Source: an uncultured Christensenella sp. (GTDB lineage: Bacteria > Bacillota > Clostridia > Christensenellales > Borkfalkiaceae). From it: 50,747 nucleotides of DNA. Under the pieces are notes generated by a model. The model searched no databases. It saw nothing but the letters and a program-made list of their open reading frames with translations, and was not told where the DNA came from. Position numbers and translations under genes: made by a program. The DNA lies in the NCBI GenBank assembly GCA_910587015.1, contig CAJUME010000006.1, positions 1-50,747 of the forward strand, written 5' to 3'. Below are positions 17,453 to 26,320 of this stretch, one piece after another (the stretch's first letter is position 1; each line of letters begins with the position of its first letter).

Positions 17453-18045
17453 AATTTCTCCTTTTCAAACGGGATATGCAACAAAACTTCGCCCTGACTT
17501 GACTGGCAAAGCGGGCATTTGTCCCACGCCTTTGTAGAGGTGTGCATATATCCGCACTCGCCGCAAATATACAGTATAGGCGACTCGTTGCTGTACAGCA
17601 CTCCTTTGGAGAACGCTTCGTGAAGGTATCTGAAAATCATTTCATGATGCACTTCAACCTTCGCAACCAATTTGAAAAGGGATGCAATATCCTTAAAGCC
17701 TTCATCCTCTGCGTCCTTTGCAAACGCGGGGTAAATTACGGTATGCTCCTCGTGCTCGTCGTCTGCCGCGAATTTCAAGCTTTCCGCAATGTCGCCGCCG
17801 TGATAGGGGTAACCTGCGTCAAGGTTGATATTGTCAAGGCACTGTCCGCGCTTCTGAAGCTCTTCCATAAACCTTCTCGCATGCACAGTTTCATTCTTTG
17901 CAAGCACCTTTACCGCTTCCGCAAGGGCAATGTAGCCCTGCTGTGTAGCCGCGCGGGCAATAAGCTGATAGCGCATTCCCGCCTGACTTTCGCCGGCAAA
18001 GCTTCTTGCAAGATTTTTATAAGTCTTGGTTTCGTCAAATTGCAT
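17449..18045 (-). CDS. rbr: Rubrerythrin
   Basis: Non-haem di-iron peroxidase that protects anaerobes from hydrogen peroxide and oxygen. The 198 residues contain a ferritin-like four-helix domain with Glu and His ligands (AGESQAGMRY, NETVHA, DEHEEHT, KVEVHHEM) and a C-terminal rubredoxin-like iron site (ICGECGY...KCPLC). The ATG at 18045 was chosen because GGAGG lies six bases ahead of it; the frame is open 18 codons further upstream without family sequence. It is coupled to the small interrupted gene downstream. It is consistent with a strict anaerobe. Confidence 0.94.
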   Translation of the reverse strand: MQFDETKTYKNLARSFAGESQAGMRYQLIARAATQQGYIALAEAVKVLAKNETVHARRFMEELQKRGQCLDNINLDAGYPYHGGDIAESLKFAADDEHEEHTVIYPAFAKDAEDEGFKDIASLFKLVAKVEVHHEMIFRYLHEAFSKGVLYSNESPILYICGECGYMHTSTKAWDKCPLCQSSQGEVLLHIPFEKEKL

Positions 18046-18234
18046 ATAAATCCTCCGTCTGCAAATTATTGTGGACGGTAACGGCGTTTTTATGCGCATT
18101 TTTTAATTTCCATATTTTTGCAATTACAATTGAAAAATGATTGTTTGTAACATATATATATAATAGTGTATAAAAAAGGCGCGCAAAACTGTTAAAAATT
18201 TAAAAAAAATTACAAAATTTATCATTTAACAATC

Positions 18235-18263
18235 TTGACAAACCATAAGCTACGTGTTAAGAT
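18235..18263 (+). promoter_or_regulatory. Sigma-70-type promoter of the first GH43 gene
   Basis: TTGACA (18235-18240), 17-base spacer, TAAGAT (18258-18263), about 90 bases before the GH43 start. The upstream part of this 309-bp gap (18046-18234) is very A/T rich, includes a TATATATATATAATA run near 18152-18166, and shows no other gene. The leftward rubrerythrin promoter must also lie here but I could not place it firmly. Confidence 0.65.
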
Positions 18264-18296
18264 AGCCATAAGGCACAGCTTGTTGCCTTGCGGAAA

Positions 18297-18320
18297 TTTT
18301 ACTTGAACGTTCAAGTAAAA
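18297..18320. promoter_or_regulatory. Perfect 24-bp palindrome, probable repressor operator
   Basis: The left half TTTTACTTGAAC is followed directly by its exact complement. It sits about 30-50 bases downstream of the -10 element, where a bound repressor would block transcription. The central TTGAACGTTCAA with a CG dyad is typical of LacI-family operators, and a LacI-family regulator is encoded 7 kb downstream. The assignment to that regulator is inference. Confidence 0.6.
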
Positions 18321-18354
18321 TGCAAAAAAATCACTTTAAAAAGTGTACGGTTTT

Positions 18355-19308
18355 ATGAAGTATACGGCTACAAACATAACAGGCATAGGCGACCCGTTTG
18401 TTCTTTACGACAACGGAACGTATTATATGTACGCCACGCACGACAACAACGGCATAAGCGTCTGGAAGGGCTCTTCCCCCAAGGACCTTGAATATGCGGG
18501 TATCTGTTATCGCGGGGAGCACAGCTTCGGCTACGAATGCTTTTGGGCGCCAGAGGTGGTTAAAAGAGCGGACGGCAGGTTTGTTATGCACCTTACCGCG
18601 CGCGACAGAAGGGACGGCGTTCTGCGTACGGGCGTTGCGGTTTCCGACAGCCCCGAAGGTGGTTTCAAGGACGCTGTCGCGGGCTCGGCAATGTTCGATA
18701 TCGGCACGGCTACAATAGACGCAAGCTGCTTTATCGATGATGACGGAAAAGCCTATCTGTTTTTTGTGAAGGACTGTTCAACAAACATAATCAACGGTAT
18801 ACACACAAGTCAGATATTTGCGGCGGAGCTTTCCTCCGATTTAACAAGGCTGATAAGCGAGCCGGTGCTTGTTGCCGAGCCCTCGCAGGAATGGGAAACG
18901 CATTCGCTTCCCGCGCCGACTGTCGGGTTGATTGAGGACTTTGAAAGCAGAGGCGAAAAAACCGCGTTTTTGTGGAACGAGGGGCCCTCGGTTTTGAAGC
19001 ATGACGGAAAATATTATCTTACCTATTCGGCAAACTGCTTTGACAGCAGATTTTATTCTGTCGGCTATGCGGTTGCGCAAAAGCCGCTCGGTCCATATAT
19101 AAAATGCGGGGATAACCCGATAATGAGCTATATAGAGGGCGAGCTGTCGGGGCCTGGGCACAATTCGTTTTTCAAAAACAAAAGGGGAGAAACGCTTTGC
19201 GCCTTCCACGCGCATACCTATTACGACAAGCCGTCCGGCGACAGAAGATACTGCTATTGCGGTGTAAGCTTCGATAAGGACGGAAGACTTAAGCTTTTAT
19301 ATAAATAA
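18355..19308 (+). CDS. Glycoside hydrolase family 43, cytoplasmic
   Basis: Five-bladed beta-propeller glycosidase, typically a beta-xylosidase or alpha-L-arabinofuranosidase. The 317 residues contain the expected catalytic triad: general base Asp13 in GIGDPFVLYDNG, the pKa-modulating Asp122 in ATIDASCF, and general acid Glu209 in LWNEGPSVL. There is no signal peptide, so it probably cleaves imported oligosaccharides. Start choice: ATG at 18355, four codons inside an alternative GTG at 18343; neither has a good Shine-Dalgarno. It is transcribed from a promoter overlaid by a strong palindrome. The exact substrate cannot be told from sequence. Confidence 0.88.
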   Translation: MKYTATNITGIGDPFVLYDNGTYYMYATHDNNGISVWKGSSPKDLEYAGICYRGEHSFGYECFWAPEVVKRADGRFVMHLTARDRRDGVLRTGVAVSDSPEGGFKDAVAGSAMFDIGTATIDASCFIDDDGKAYLFFVKDCSTNIINGIHTSQIFAAELSSDLTRLISEPVLVAEPSQEWETHSLPAPTVGLIEDFESRGEKTAFLWNEGPSVLKHDGKYYLTYSANCFDSRFYSVGYAVAQKPLGPYIKCGDNPIMSYIEGELSGPGHNSFFKNKRGETLCAFHAHTYYDKPSGDRRYCYCGVSFDKDGRLKLLYK

Positions 19309-19371
19309 AACGTTGAAAAAGAGATAACTTAATATAAAATACGGAATTTCCGCGGTCAAGCGGATAAATTT

Positions 19372-19417
19372 CAAATAAGGGTGCACCCTTATTTGCTTGC
19401 TTAAAGCAAGCAAATAA
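19372..19417 (+). promoter_or_regulatory. Two overlapping inverted repeats upstream of the large lipoprotein gene
   Basis: A perfect 24-bp palindrome (CAAATAAGGGTG and its complement, 19372-19395) overlaps a second inverted repeat with 14-bp arms (TTATTTGCTTGCTT at 19389-19402 with 19404-19417). The TTATTTG segment is shared, so only one hairpin can form at a time. No U-run follows on the plus strand. It could be an RNA switch or stacked operators. Confidence 0.5.
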
Positions 19418-19440
19418 AAACATTAACAGATAAAAAATAC

Positions 19441-19460
19441 GTTTGTACAGCTGTGCAAAC
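19441..19460. promoter_or_regulatory. Palindromic operator-like site before the large lipoprotein gene
   Basis: The 20-base stretch GTTTGTACAGCTGTGCAAAC is symmetric except for one pair of positions. It lies directly before the AGGAGG ribosome binding site (19469-19474) of the lipoprotein gene. Its size and symmetry suit a LacI-family operator. Its sequence differs from the palindrome at 18297. Confidence 0.45.
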
Positions 19461-19479
19461 GATAAATCAGGAGGAAATG

Positions 19480-22400
19480 ATGAGCAAACTTTTAAGGAGG
19501 GTTTTGCTTCCGTTACTGTGTGCTGCTACGGTAGTGTGCGGTGTGTTAGGCGTTACGGCTTGTACAAAAAAGCCTAAGCCGGACGGCAACGTTTACGCGG
19601 TAACAATCAAGCAAACCGAGCACGGTACCGTAACTGCCGACTGCGAAACCGCAGCCGCAGGCACGGCTGTAACGCTTACGGTCATGCCGGATAGCAATTA
19701 CTATCTGGATACGCTTACCGTTAATGGAAGCGTAACGGAAGTAAAGTCAGGCAAGGCCACCTTTACTATGCCCGCGCAGGATGTAACCGTATCTGCATTG
19801 TTCGTTAAAAACGGCGAATATGCGGTAAGAGTGGGACAGTACGAGCATGTAAGCGTTAAGGCCGACAAGACCGTCGCGGCAGAGGGCGAAACGGTAAAGC
19901 TTACCGTTTCCGTTGACTTCGGCTATCAGCTTTCCGAATTGCTTGCAAATAACGAACGTCTTACGGTAACCAACGGTAAGGCGGAGTTTGTTATGCCCGC
20001 AAGCGCTGTCGAAATTACGGCAGAGGCGGCGGCCGTCACAAATATCAAGACGGGCGCGGCGGAAAGCGACTTCGAGCATTCGTGCAGAATAATGAACGAT
20101 ACCGCAACCTCTTATTGGAGCGTGAAATACGGCGCGGACGCGTTGGAGATAAGCGTTTACGTGAAGGACGGCAAAATCAATCCTTCTAAGGACGCGGCAG
20201 AGCTGTACCTCGGCAGGTCGGGCTATGCATATACAAAGCTTTCTTCCGTTAACTTCGGCATTAGGGTTTCCGCAGACGGTACTGCGGTACAGTACGTTGT
20301 TTCGGGCAACGAGTATGTTGTTGCGGACGAGGAGGTGTTTACCGTCGAAGCTTCGCCTTGGGCGGAAAACGGCACCGACGTAGTCGGATATTTTGTAAAG
20401 GTGGCTGTCAGCTACCAAAAATTATCGCTTTCAGCCGCTCCAAAGGACGGCGAGCTTACGCTTTTGCCCGTTCTTCACAACTATTCGGGCACAATGGGCT
20501 CTGCGCAGACCTATATGAACGGCAATATCAGCAACCCCGGCAGCTATCCCGTATTGAAGGGCGGCATTCTCGAAGAGAACGGCTATGCTCAGGGCACGGG
20601 CGCGCTCGGCGGTACTAAAAAGGTACCCGCAACTCAGGGCTGGAATTTGTCAGAGGACTACGCTGTCGAGGACGAGGCAAATTATCCCAACAGAAAGGTC
20701 GTGCTAAATGCAAACTATGCGGATAACGATATTCTTTTCTTCCGTAACGAGGGCGCAGACGTTTATGCAGAGGCAACCTTCAAGGCTACGGGCGTAAACA
20801 ACGGTGAAAAATTAGGTAAATTCGGCTTGATGCTGTTTGACGGCGCAAGCAAAAACGGCGTGTTTTACTATGTCGGCGCCGATGCAAACGGCAGCTCTGC
20901 AAGCTCTATAACGGGCACAGGCCTCGGCTATACGCTCACCAAAAACGGGGACTATACATGGGGTCACGACAACGTTGTGACAAACGTATTCAGCAACAGC
21001 AGACCTATAACCCTTAAAATGGCTTACGTTGCGGAAAGGGGCTATGTTTACATTTACTATACGCCCGCGGACGGCGGCGAGGACGTGCTTGTGGAAAGCA
21101 TTCGCTACAACGCCTCTGCCGATGTAACCATAGGCTTTAAGTCCTTCAATATAAATCTTGAGGTAACAAATTATTTCTGCACCAACGATACCGAAAACGA
21201 AGCGTTTGCAGCGCACATTCCCGCCCCGCGTTTTATGGGCAACAACCTCGGCGGCACGCAGGCAAATGCGGATTTCGGCAGCAGATGGGATATTTCCAAG
21301 GACTATAAGTCGGACGCTCCCAACTACGCCGACAGAGAGGTTAAGCTTACCGGCCACGATGCGGCGGACAATAACCTTTACTTTATCGCAACCGAGGGCA
21401 AGGACGCATATGTAAGAGCCACGTTTAAGGTTGACGAGGTGCTTAACGGTGAAAAATGGGGCAAGTTCGGCTTTATGCTGTTTGACGGCGCAACCCACAA
21501 CGGCAATTTCTTCTATGTTGACGCGTTTGTCGGTGAAAGCGCAGACGGCGTTATCCGCGGCAGACAGCTTGGCTACAACTATTCGCCCAACGGCGGCTGG
21601 AACAGCTGGCAGTCCTTCAACAAGGCGGGCGATGTGTTCAACCTCGATACAAAAACAATAACGCTTGCAATGAGCTATAAAAACGGCGTTATCAGCATGT
21701 ATTACGAAAACGAGCATGGTCAGGACGTGCTTGTAAGCCAGCTTGTTTACGTTTCTACAAGCTCAGAATTTATTATCGGAATTAAATCGTTTGCAATTGC
21801 TTTGACTGTTACCGACTACAAGGCGATAACCGACCCCAACGACGCGGAATTTGCACAGCACGCTCCTCCAATCGAACAAAAGGATATAGACGTGCTTTTC
21901 GCGGGCGACAGCTATATGGAATTCTGGAAGAATTACGGCGTATGGGATACCTTGACGGCTGACCTGTCCGCGGCGGGCAAAAAGCTCGAAAACGTCGGCG
22001 TAGGCGGAACTCAGGTTCCCTACTGGGATAACGGCGGTATGACGGGCGCGCTTAAAATGCAATTCAATACAGAAAAAATTGTATTCCATATCGGCGTAAA
22101 CGACATTGACGGCGGAATTTCTGTAAACGACACCTACAACAGACTTGTAGCGCTGTTTGCAAGCTATCACTCGGCATTCCCCAACGCAGATATTTACTGG
22201 GTATGCTGTATTCCCAACAACTTCTATATCAAGAACGGCGGCACCTACAATGCTGAATATAAGCAGCTTAATCAAAAGGTGAAGGCATATATGGAAAGCG
22301 TTGCGCATCTGCACTATATCGATGTTGAAACGCCCTTCAGCACGGTTGACGGTGATGCAAGAACAAACCTTTTGCAGGATTCCTTGCATCTCAGCGCAAA

Positions 22401-25167
22401 TTACGGCTATCCTCTGTGGACTTCAACCATTAAAAATGCGCTCGGCTATACGGTTGCAGGCGCAACAAGCGAGCTTTTGGGCGACAATGCCGAGCGCGGC
22501 GGCGAAAGAGCGGCAACCTCGGGCTGGTCGTACGGCGTTGACGGCAACGTTGCACAGATAGGCAGCGGCGCAGAGTTCGGTAAAAACGTAACCGTTGAAG
22601 AGCACACCTTCTACAAGGGCTTATATGCTTCCGACTTGCTGTTCGAGGCCGAAATAAGGTCAAGCGGCACCTACAACGTGGACGAATGGTCAAAGGTCGG
22701 CGTGTCGCTTGTTAACGATGACGTCACTATCCTTGCATATTTCGAAACAAACAGCGGCGGCGACGGCGCTAACGGCGCAAACCTCGGCTATGCAAGCCTC
22801 GTTTCCCGTGCGAACGTGTACGACGGCAGCAAGCCTCTGCAGATAGGCGACTGGGACTGGAACAATCAGGCGGGCGGTGCAATCTCTACGAGAGATATAA
22901 CCAAAAGCTACTACAAAATAGGTATAGCAAAGCTCGGCAGTACTATCTATCTGCTTGTGGACGGTCAGATTATCGCTTCCAAGAGCAACTTCCCCGCGGT
23001 TACTGCAAACAGCAAATTTGTTGCGGGCGTTACGGGCTTCAACAGATATATCGAGGTTAAGACCGTAAAAGCTATAAGCGGCGCGGACGAGGTGGATGCG
23101 GCGCTGGCTGTTCCCCACAATATCAACGTGCCCGAATACGAGGGCGTGACGATTACCCCCGACAAGACAAGCGCAAAGAAGAACGAAACCGTTACCTTTA
23201 CCGTAAACGCTGGTGATAGCGTTATTGACAAGGTGTTTGCAGTCTATGGCGGAAACGAGCACGAGCTTACTGCCGCGGACGGCGTTTACAGCTTTGTAAT
23301 GCCTGACGAGGAGGTTGCGCTTAAGGTTACCTTTATAGGCAAAATGAGCGTCACCCTCGGCGCAGGCCTTGCGGAAAAGCTGAATGTAAGCAGTCTTTCG
23401 GTAACGCAAGGACAGACGGTTACGTTTACGGCAAAGGCGGGCTATGTAATAGGCAAGCTCTATGCCGAAAACGAAGCGGGCGACAGAACGGAAATTGTTC
23501 CCGTTGGCGGGGCGTACACGCTTACCGTCAACGAGAATGTGACCATTACGGGCGAATTGTTCTTCACGGTTGACGGAATAGTGCTTGACGGCGAGCGCGA
23601 CGCCTCCTACGGCGAAGCGTTTACCGAGGCAACGCTGGCGGATAACCGCAATATGCAGGTATGGGCTAAAAAGACTGCAAGCGGCGTGTTTATATACGCT
23701 ATGTCGCACTCCAACGAGTTTAAAAACAATGGCGGCGATGGCACAGTCGTAGACTGGTTTGACAATTCCAACTTCGAATTTTACCTCAACGATGGTGTAC
23801 AGCGTTGCGTAAACAGCAGAGGCTTCTCGTCAGAGGTTACCAAATTCTATACCAAGTATACCCGCCTTACCTCTGGCGAGTTCAACGGCAAGTGGGAAAA
23901 TATTTACGAGATTTTCGTATCCAAGGACAGTATTCCCAACTTCGACAATGCAGACGTTCAGTTAAACTACGCGTTTAAAACGGGTAACGGCATAGATAAG
24001 GTAGGCTATGCAAGCGATTATACCATACACGGCGCAACTACCCTTAACGCCTGGGACTGGTGGGGATATCACGCAATCGGCGGCTGTGATTTCAACTCGT
24101 GGGCGGAATTCAACAGAGTAGGCAGACCCCGAAATCTGTTCATAAGCGCTGACGGCATAAAAATCGTCAAAGCTAAGGCAACTCAGGCGACAATCGACGG
24201 CAATCTCGAAGAATATGCCGCTAAGAGCTTTGTAGAGGTGGGCGATGCGAATAAGGCGGCGTTTAAGGTTTCCGGCTTTGCCGGCAACGACGGACTGTAT
24301 CTTGCAATTACCGTAACGCACGGAGCGTGGTCGCCCGCAGTTCCGTCCGGTGACTGGTCGACTAACGACAATATCGAAATTCACATCAACTGCATAGGTC
24401 TTGCGTTCGTATTCATAAACGGCAAGCTTACAATGCCCGCTTTCGTAAGCGAATATGCAACCGTAACAACTCAGGCAGACGGTAAAAACGTTACCACGAT
24501 AGAAGCGTTTATCGCGGGCGCCAAGGCAGACCAATTCCGTTTGCAAATGGGCTGCAACGGCAACGGCTTCGGCGGCTGGCAGTCGCTTATCTGGGACAGC
24601 AATATAGCTTACGTCACCAAAGACGGAGTAACGCGCGACAATAATCTGGGCGATATAGCAACGGCGGCGGGAATAACGCTTGACGGCGGATTTGACGATG
24701 ACGTCTGGACGCAGGGTGTAAATGACAAAACGTATACCGCAACTGCCAACGGTGCGGAAATATCGGTAATGGGCGTAAATACCTCGGCGGGCGTGCTTCT
24801 CGGCATAACAGTCGTTCACAGCAAGCCCGTAACCGAGCACTGCCAGAGTGACGGCACCCAGTGGTGGAACTATATGGGTCCAGAAATAAGGCTTGCAAAC
24901 CTTAACGGTAAACAGATTTGCGCAACGACGTGGAATAATTACAGCCAGCTATGTATGTTCGGACATAAGACTGTCGACAACGGCGACGGAAGATATAAAA
25001 CCACCTACGAAATGCTTGTAGATTACGGCGAATTAGGGTGCGTTTCCTCCAATCGAATCGCTTTGTCAATGGGGGGAGTATTCGAAAACGGCTTCGCTAT
25101 GCTGTTCGGCGCAAACAACTGGTCAGTAACCCACTTTGTTACCGCAAACGGTATCGTAACCGCATAA
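19480..25167 (+). CDS. Giant multimodular surface lipoprotein with SGNH hydrolase domain
   Basis: A 1,895-residue exported protein. The lipobox VTAC places the lipidated Cys at 28. Order: two InlB B-repeat-like beta modules (~38-180); a carbohydrate-binding-like module (~186-360); two related jelly-roll-like modules (~388-580 and ~584-797); an SGNH/GDSL hydrolase domain (~800-990) with FAGDS (Ser811), VGVGG, HIGVND (Asn874) and DSLH (Asp967, His970); a third jelly-roll-like module (~1004-1207); two further beta repeats; and three CBM9/DOMON-like modules (~1365-1895). The SGNH domain is probably a carbohydrate esterase that removes acetyl or other acyl groups from a plant glycan while the other modules bind it. 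The ATG at 19480 is five bases after AGGAGG. It belongs to the glycan-use cluster. Confidence 0.82.
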   Translation: MSKLLRRVLLPLLCAATVVCGVLGVTACTKKPKPDGNVYAVTIKQTEHGTVTADCETAAAGTAVTLTVMPDSNYYLDTLTVNGSVTEVKSGKATFTMPAQDVTVSALFVKNGEYAVRVGQYEHVSVKADKTVAAEGETVKLTVSVDFGYQLSELLANNERLTVTNGKAEFVMPASAVEITAEAAAVTNIKTGAAESDFEHSCRIMNDTATSYWSVKYGADALEISVYVKDGKINPSKDAAELYLGRSGYAYTKLSSVNFGIRVSADGTAVQYVVSGNEYVVADEEVFTVEASPWAENGTDVVGYFVKVAVSYQKLSLSAAPKDGELTLLPVLHNYSGTMGSAQTYMNGNISNPGSYPVLKGGILEENGYAQGTGALGGTKKVPATQGWNLSEDYAVEDEANYPNRKVVLNANYADNDILFFRNEGADVYAEATFKATGVNNGEKLGKFGLMLFDGASKNGVFYYVGADANGSSASSITGTGLGYTLTKNGDYTWGHDNVVTNVFSNSRPITLKMAYVAERGYVYIYYTPADGGEDVLVESIRYNASADVTIGFKSFNINLEVTNYFCTNDTENEAFAAHIPAPRFMGNNLGGTQANADFGSRWDISKDYKSDAPNYADREVKLTGHDAADNNLYFIATEGKDAYVRATFKVDEVLNGEKWGKFGFMLFDGATHNGNFFYVDAFVGESADGVIRGRQLGYNYSPNGGWNSWQSFNKAGDVFNLDTKTITLAMSYKNGVISMYYENEHGQDVLVSQLVYVSTSSEFIIGIKSFAIALTVTDYKAITDPNDAEFAQHAPPIEQKDIDVLFAGDSYMEFWKNYGVWDTLTADLSAAGKKLENVGVGGTQVPYWDNGGMTGALKMQFNTEKIVFHIGVNDIDGGISVNDTYNRLVALFASYHSAFPNADIYWVCCIPNNFYIKNGGTYNAEYKQLNQKVKAYMESVAHLHYIDVETPFSTVDGDARTNLLQDSLHLSANYGYPLWTSTIKNALGYTVAGATSELLGDNAERGGERAATSGWSYGVDGNVAQIGSGAEFGKNVTVEEHTFYKGLYASDLLFEAEIRSSGTYNVDEWSKVGVSLVNDDVTILAYFETNSGGDGANGANLGYASLVSRANVYDGSKPLQIGDWDWNNQAGGAISTRDITKSYYKIGIAKLGSTIYLLVDGQIIASKSNFPAVTANSKFVAGVTGFNRYIEVKTVKAISGADEVDAALAVPHNINVPEYEGVTITPDKTSAKKNETVTFTVNAGDSVIDKVFAVYGGNEHELTAADGVYSFVMPDEEVALKVTFIGKMSVTLGAGLAEKLNVSSLSVTQGQTVTFTAKAGYVIGKLYAENEAGDRTEIVPVGGAYTLTVNENVTITGELFFTVDGIVLDGERDASYGEAFTEATLADNRNMQVWAKKTASGVFIYAMSHSNEFKNNGGDGTVVDWFDNSNFEFYLNDGVQRCVNSRGFSSEVTKFYTKYTRLTSGEFNGKWENIYEIFVSKDSIPNFDNADVQLNYAFKTGNGIDKVGYASDYTIHGATTLNAWDWWGYHAIGGCDFNSWAEFNRVGRPRNLFISADGIKIVKAKATQATIDGNLEEYAAKSFVEVGDANKAAFKVSGFAGNDGLYLAITVTHGAWSPAVPSGDWSTNDNIEIHINCIGLAFVFINGKLTMPAFVSEYATVTTQADGKNVTTIEAFIAGAKADQFRLQMGCNGNGFGGWQSLIWDSNIAYVTKDGVTRDNNLGDIATAAGITLDGGFDDDVWTQGVNDKTYTATANGAEISVMGVNTSAGVLLGITVVHSKPVTEHCQSDGTQWWNYMGPEIRLANLNGKQICATTWNNYSQLCMFGHKTVDNGDGRYKTTYEMLVDYGELGCVSSNRIALSMGGVFENGFAMLFGANNWSVTHFVTANGIVTA

Positions 25168-25222
25168 TTCAAAACATTTTCTTATACAATTTTCATTTTT
25201 TCACTCCTTATCAATCCGTACA

Positions 25223-25244
25223 CGGGCGGGAGAAATCCCGCCCG
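25223..25244 (+). promoter_or_regulatory. GC-rich hairpin with GAAA tetraloop before the lacI-type gene
   Basis: CGGGCGGGA (25223-25231) and its complement (25236-25244) enclose GAAA, a stable GNRA tetraloop. No T-run follows, so it is not a standard terminator. It lies between the lipoprotein stop and the regulator's ribosome binding site and may act as a 3'-end stabiliser or translation modulator. Confidence 0.5.
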
Positions 25245-25265
25245 CAAGGCGGAGGATAAAAGGGT

Positions 25266-26261
25266 ATGAAAGGACAGGGCATGAATAAACGTGTGACTAT
25301 AAAGGACATTGCCAGACTTTCAGGCTGTTCTGTGAACTGCGTTTCACGGGCATTGATGGACGCGCCCGATATTTCGATAAAAACCAAGGAAAAAATAAAA
25401 CGGCTTGCAGACGAAATAGGCTATGTGTACAACCGTAACGCCGCGTCCTTGCGGTCGGGCAAAAGCCGCACGGTCGGCATTCTGTTCGATAACCTTCTCA
25501 ACCCGTTTTATTACATTATGACCAACTATATATGGGAGTATCTGCACGGCGAGGGCTATACGATAATCACCTTCAAAAACGATTTAGCAGTGTTCAACGA
25601 GGAAATCGTAAGGCAGATACTTTCCAACAACGTTGACGGGCTACTGTCCTTTTTGCAACCCACGGAGGCGGCAAGCAAGCTTTTGGAAAGCAGGTCGCTG
25701 CCAACGGTTGTTTTGGGAAGAAACGCGCACGGCATGTGCGACTGCGTTTTTCTTGACGACAGAATGGGCGGACGGCTTGCGGCGGCAAATTTTTTAAGCC
25801 GCGGCTTTAAAAAACCGTTGTATCTGGGCGAGGTTTCGTCGCTGGAATGCTCCCTCGAACGCGGAAAGGGCTTTGCGGAGGAATTTGCAAAGCACGGCAT
25901 TCAGGCAGATTTGCAGTATCTTGATACCTACGGAATGCAAAAGTTTGCAAATTACTTTGACGAGCTGGCGGAGCGCAACGTGCTTCCCGACTGCATTTTC
26001 TGCTTTAACGATTATGCCGCGTACGAGGTTATGTCGGCAATGGATAAGCGCAACGTAAAGGGCATTGCCGTTATCGGCTACGACAATATTCAGAAGGAAA
26101 TTTTTATGCCCGGCACGCTGACTTCTATCGATTACGACAAGCGTAATATGGCGGAAACCGCAGTGCAGCTGTTGCTTAAAAAAATAAACGGCGTTTTTGA
26201 CGGCCACCCGCGGGAAACGCTTGTAAGCGATTTGCAGGTATCGGTCACAAGACCGCAATAA
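25266..26261 (+). CDS. LacI-family transcriptional regulator
   Basis: The 331 residues have an N-terminal helix-turn-helix (VTIKDIARLSGCSVNCVSRAL, about residues 10-30), the hinge helix region and a periplasmic-binding-like sugar sensor with RTVGILFDNLLNPFY at about 69-83 and VIGYDN near the C-terminus. It most likely represses the surrounding GH43/lipoprotein/ABC genes until a sugar ligand binds; palindromes upstream of 18355 and 19480 are candidate operators. ATGs at 25266 and 25281 are both possible; the first has GGAGG ten bases ahead, the second AAGGA closer by. It is followed at once by the transporter genes. Confidence 0.9.
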   Translation: MKGQGMNKRVTIKDIARLSGCSVNCVSRALMDAPDISIKTKEKIKRLADEIGYVYNRNAASLRSGKSRTVGILFDNLLNPFYYIMTNYIWEYLHGEGYTIITFKNDLAVFNEEIVRQILSNNVDGLLSFLQPTEAASKLLESRSLPTVVLGRNAHGMCDCVFLDDRMGGRLAAANFLSRGFKKPLYLGEVSSLECSLERGKGFAEEFAKHGIQADLQYLDTYGMQKFANYFDELAERNVLPDCIFCFNDYAAYEVMSAMDKRNVKGIAVIGYDNIQKEIFMPGTLTSIDYDKRNMAETAVQLLLKKINGVFDGHPRETLVSDLQVSVTRPQ

Positions 26262-26277
26262 AAAAATTAATTATACG

Positions 26278-26300
26278 CGCAGCCGCAAGCGGCTTGCGCG
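26278..26300 (+). promoter_or_regulatory. GC-rich inverted repeat before the substrate-binding protein gene
   Basis: GCGCA-GCCGC, AA, GCGGC-T-TGCGC forms a compact imperfect palindrome between the regulator stop and the AAGGAG of the binding-protein gene. It may be a processing site that raises binding-protein expression above its neighbours, or an operator. Confidence 0.4.
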
Positions 26301-26320
26301 GTTGAAAAGGAGAAAAAACT

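Noticed and set aside
22690..23709. 339-codon leftward frame opposite the giant lipoprotein gene (and similar ones at 20812-21717 and 23962-24840)
   Set aside because: Antisense shadows of a G/C-biased coding frame, without ribosome binding sites or recognisable domains.
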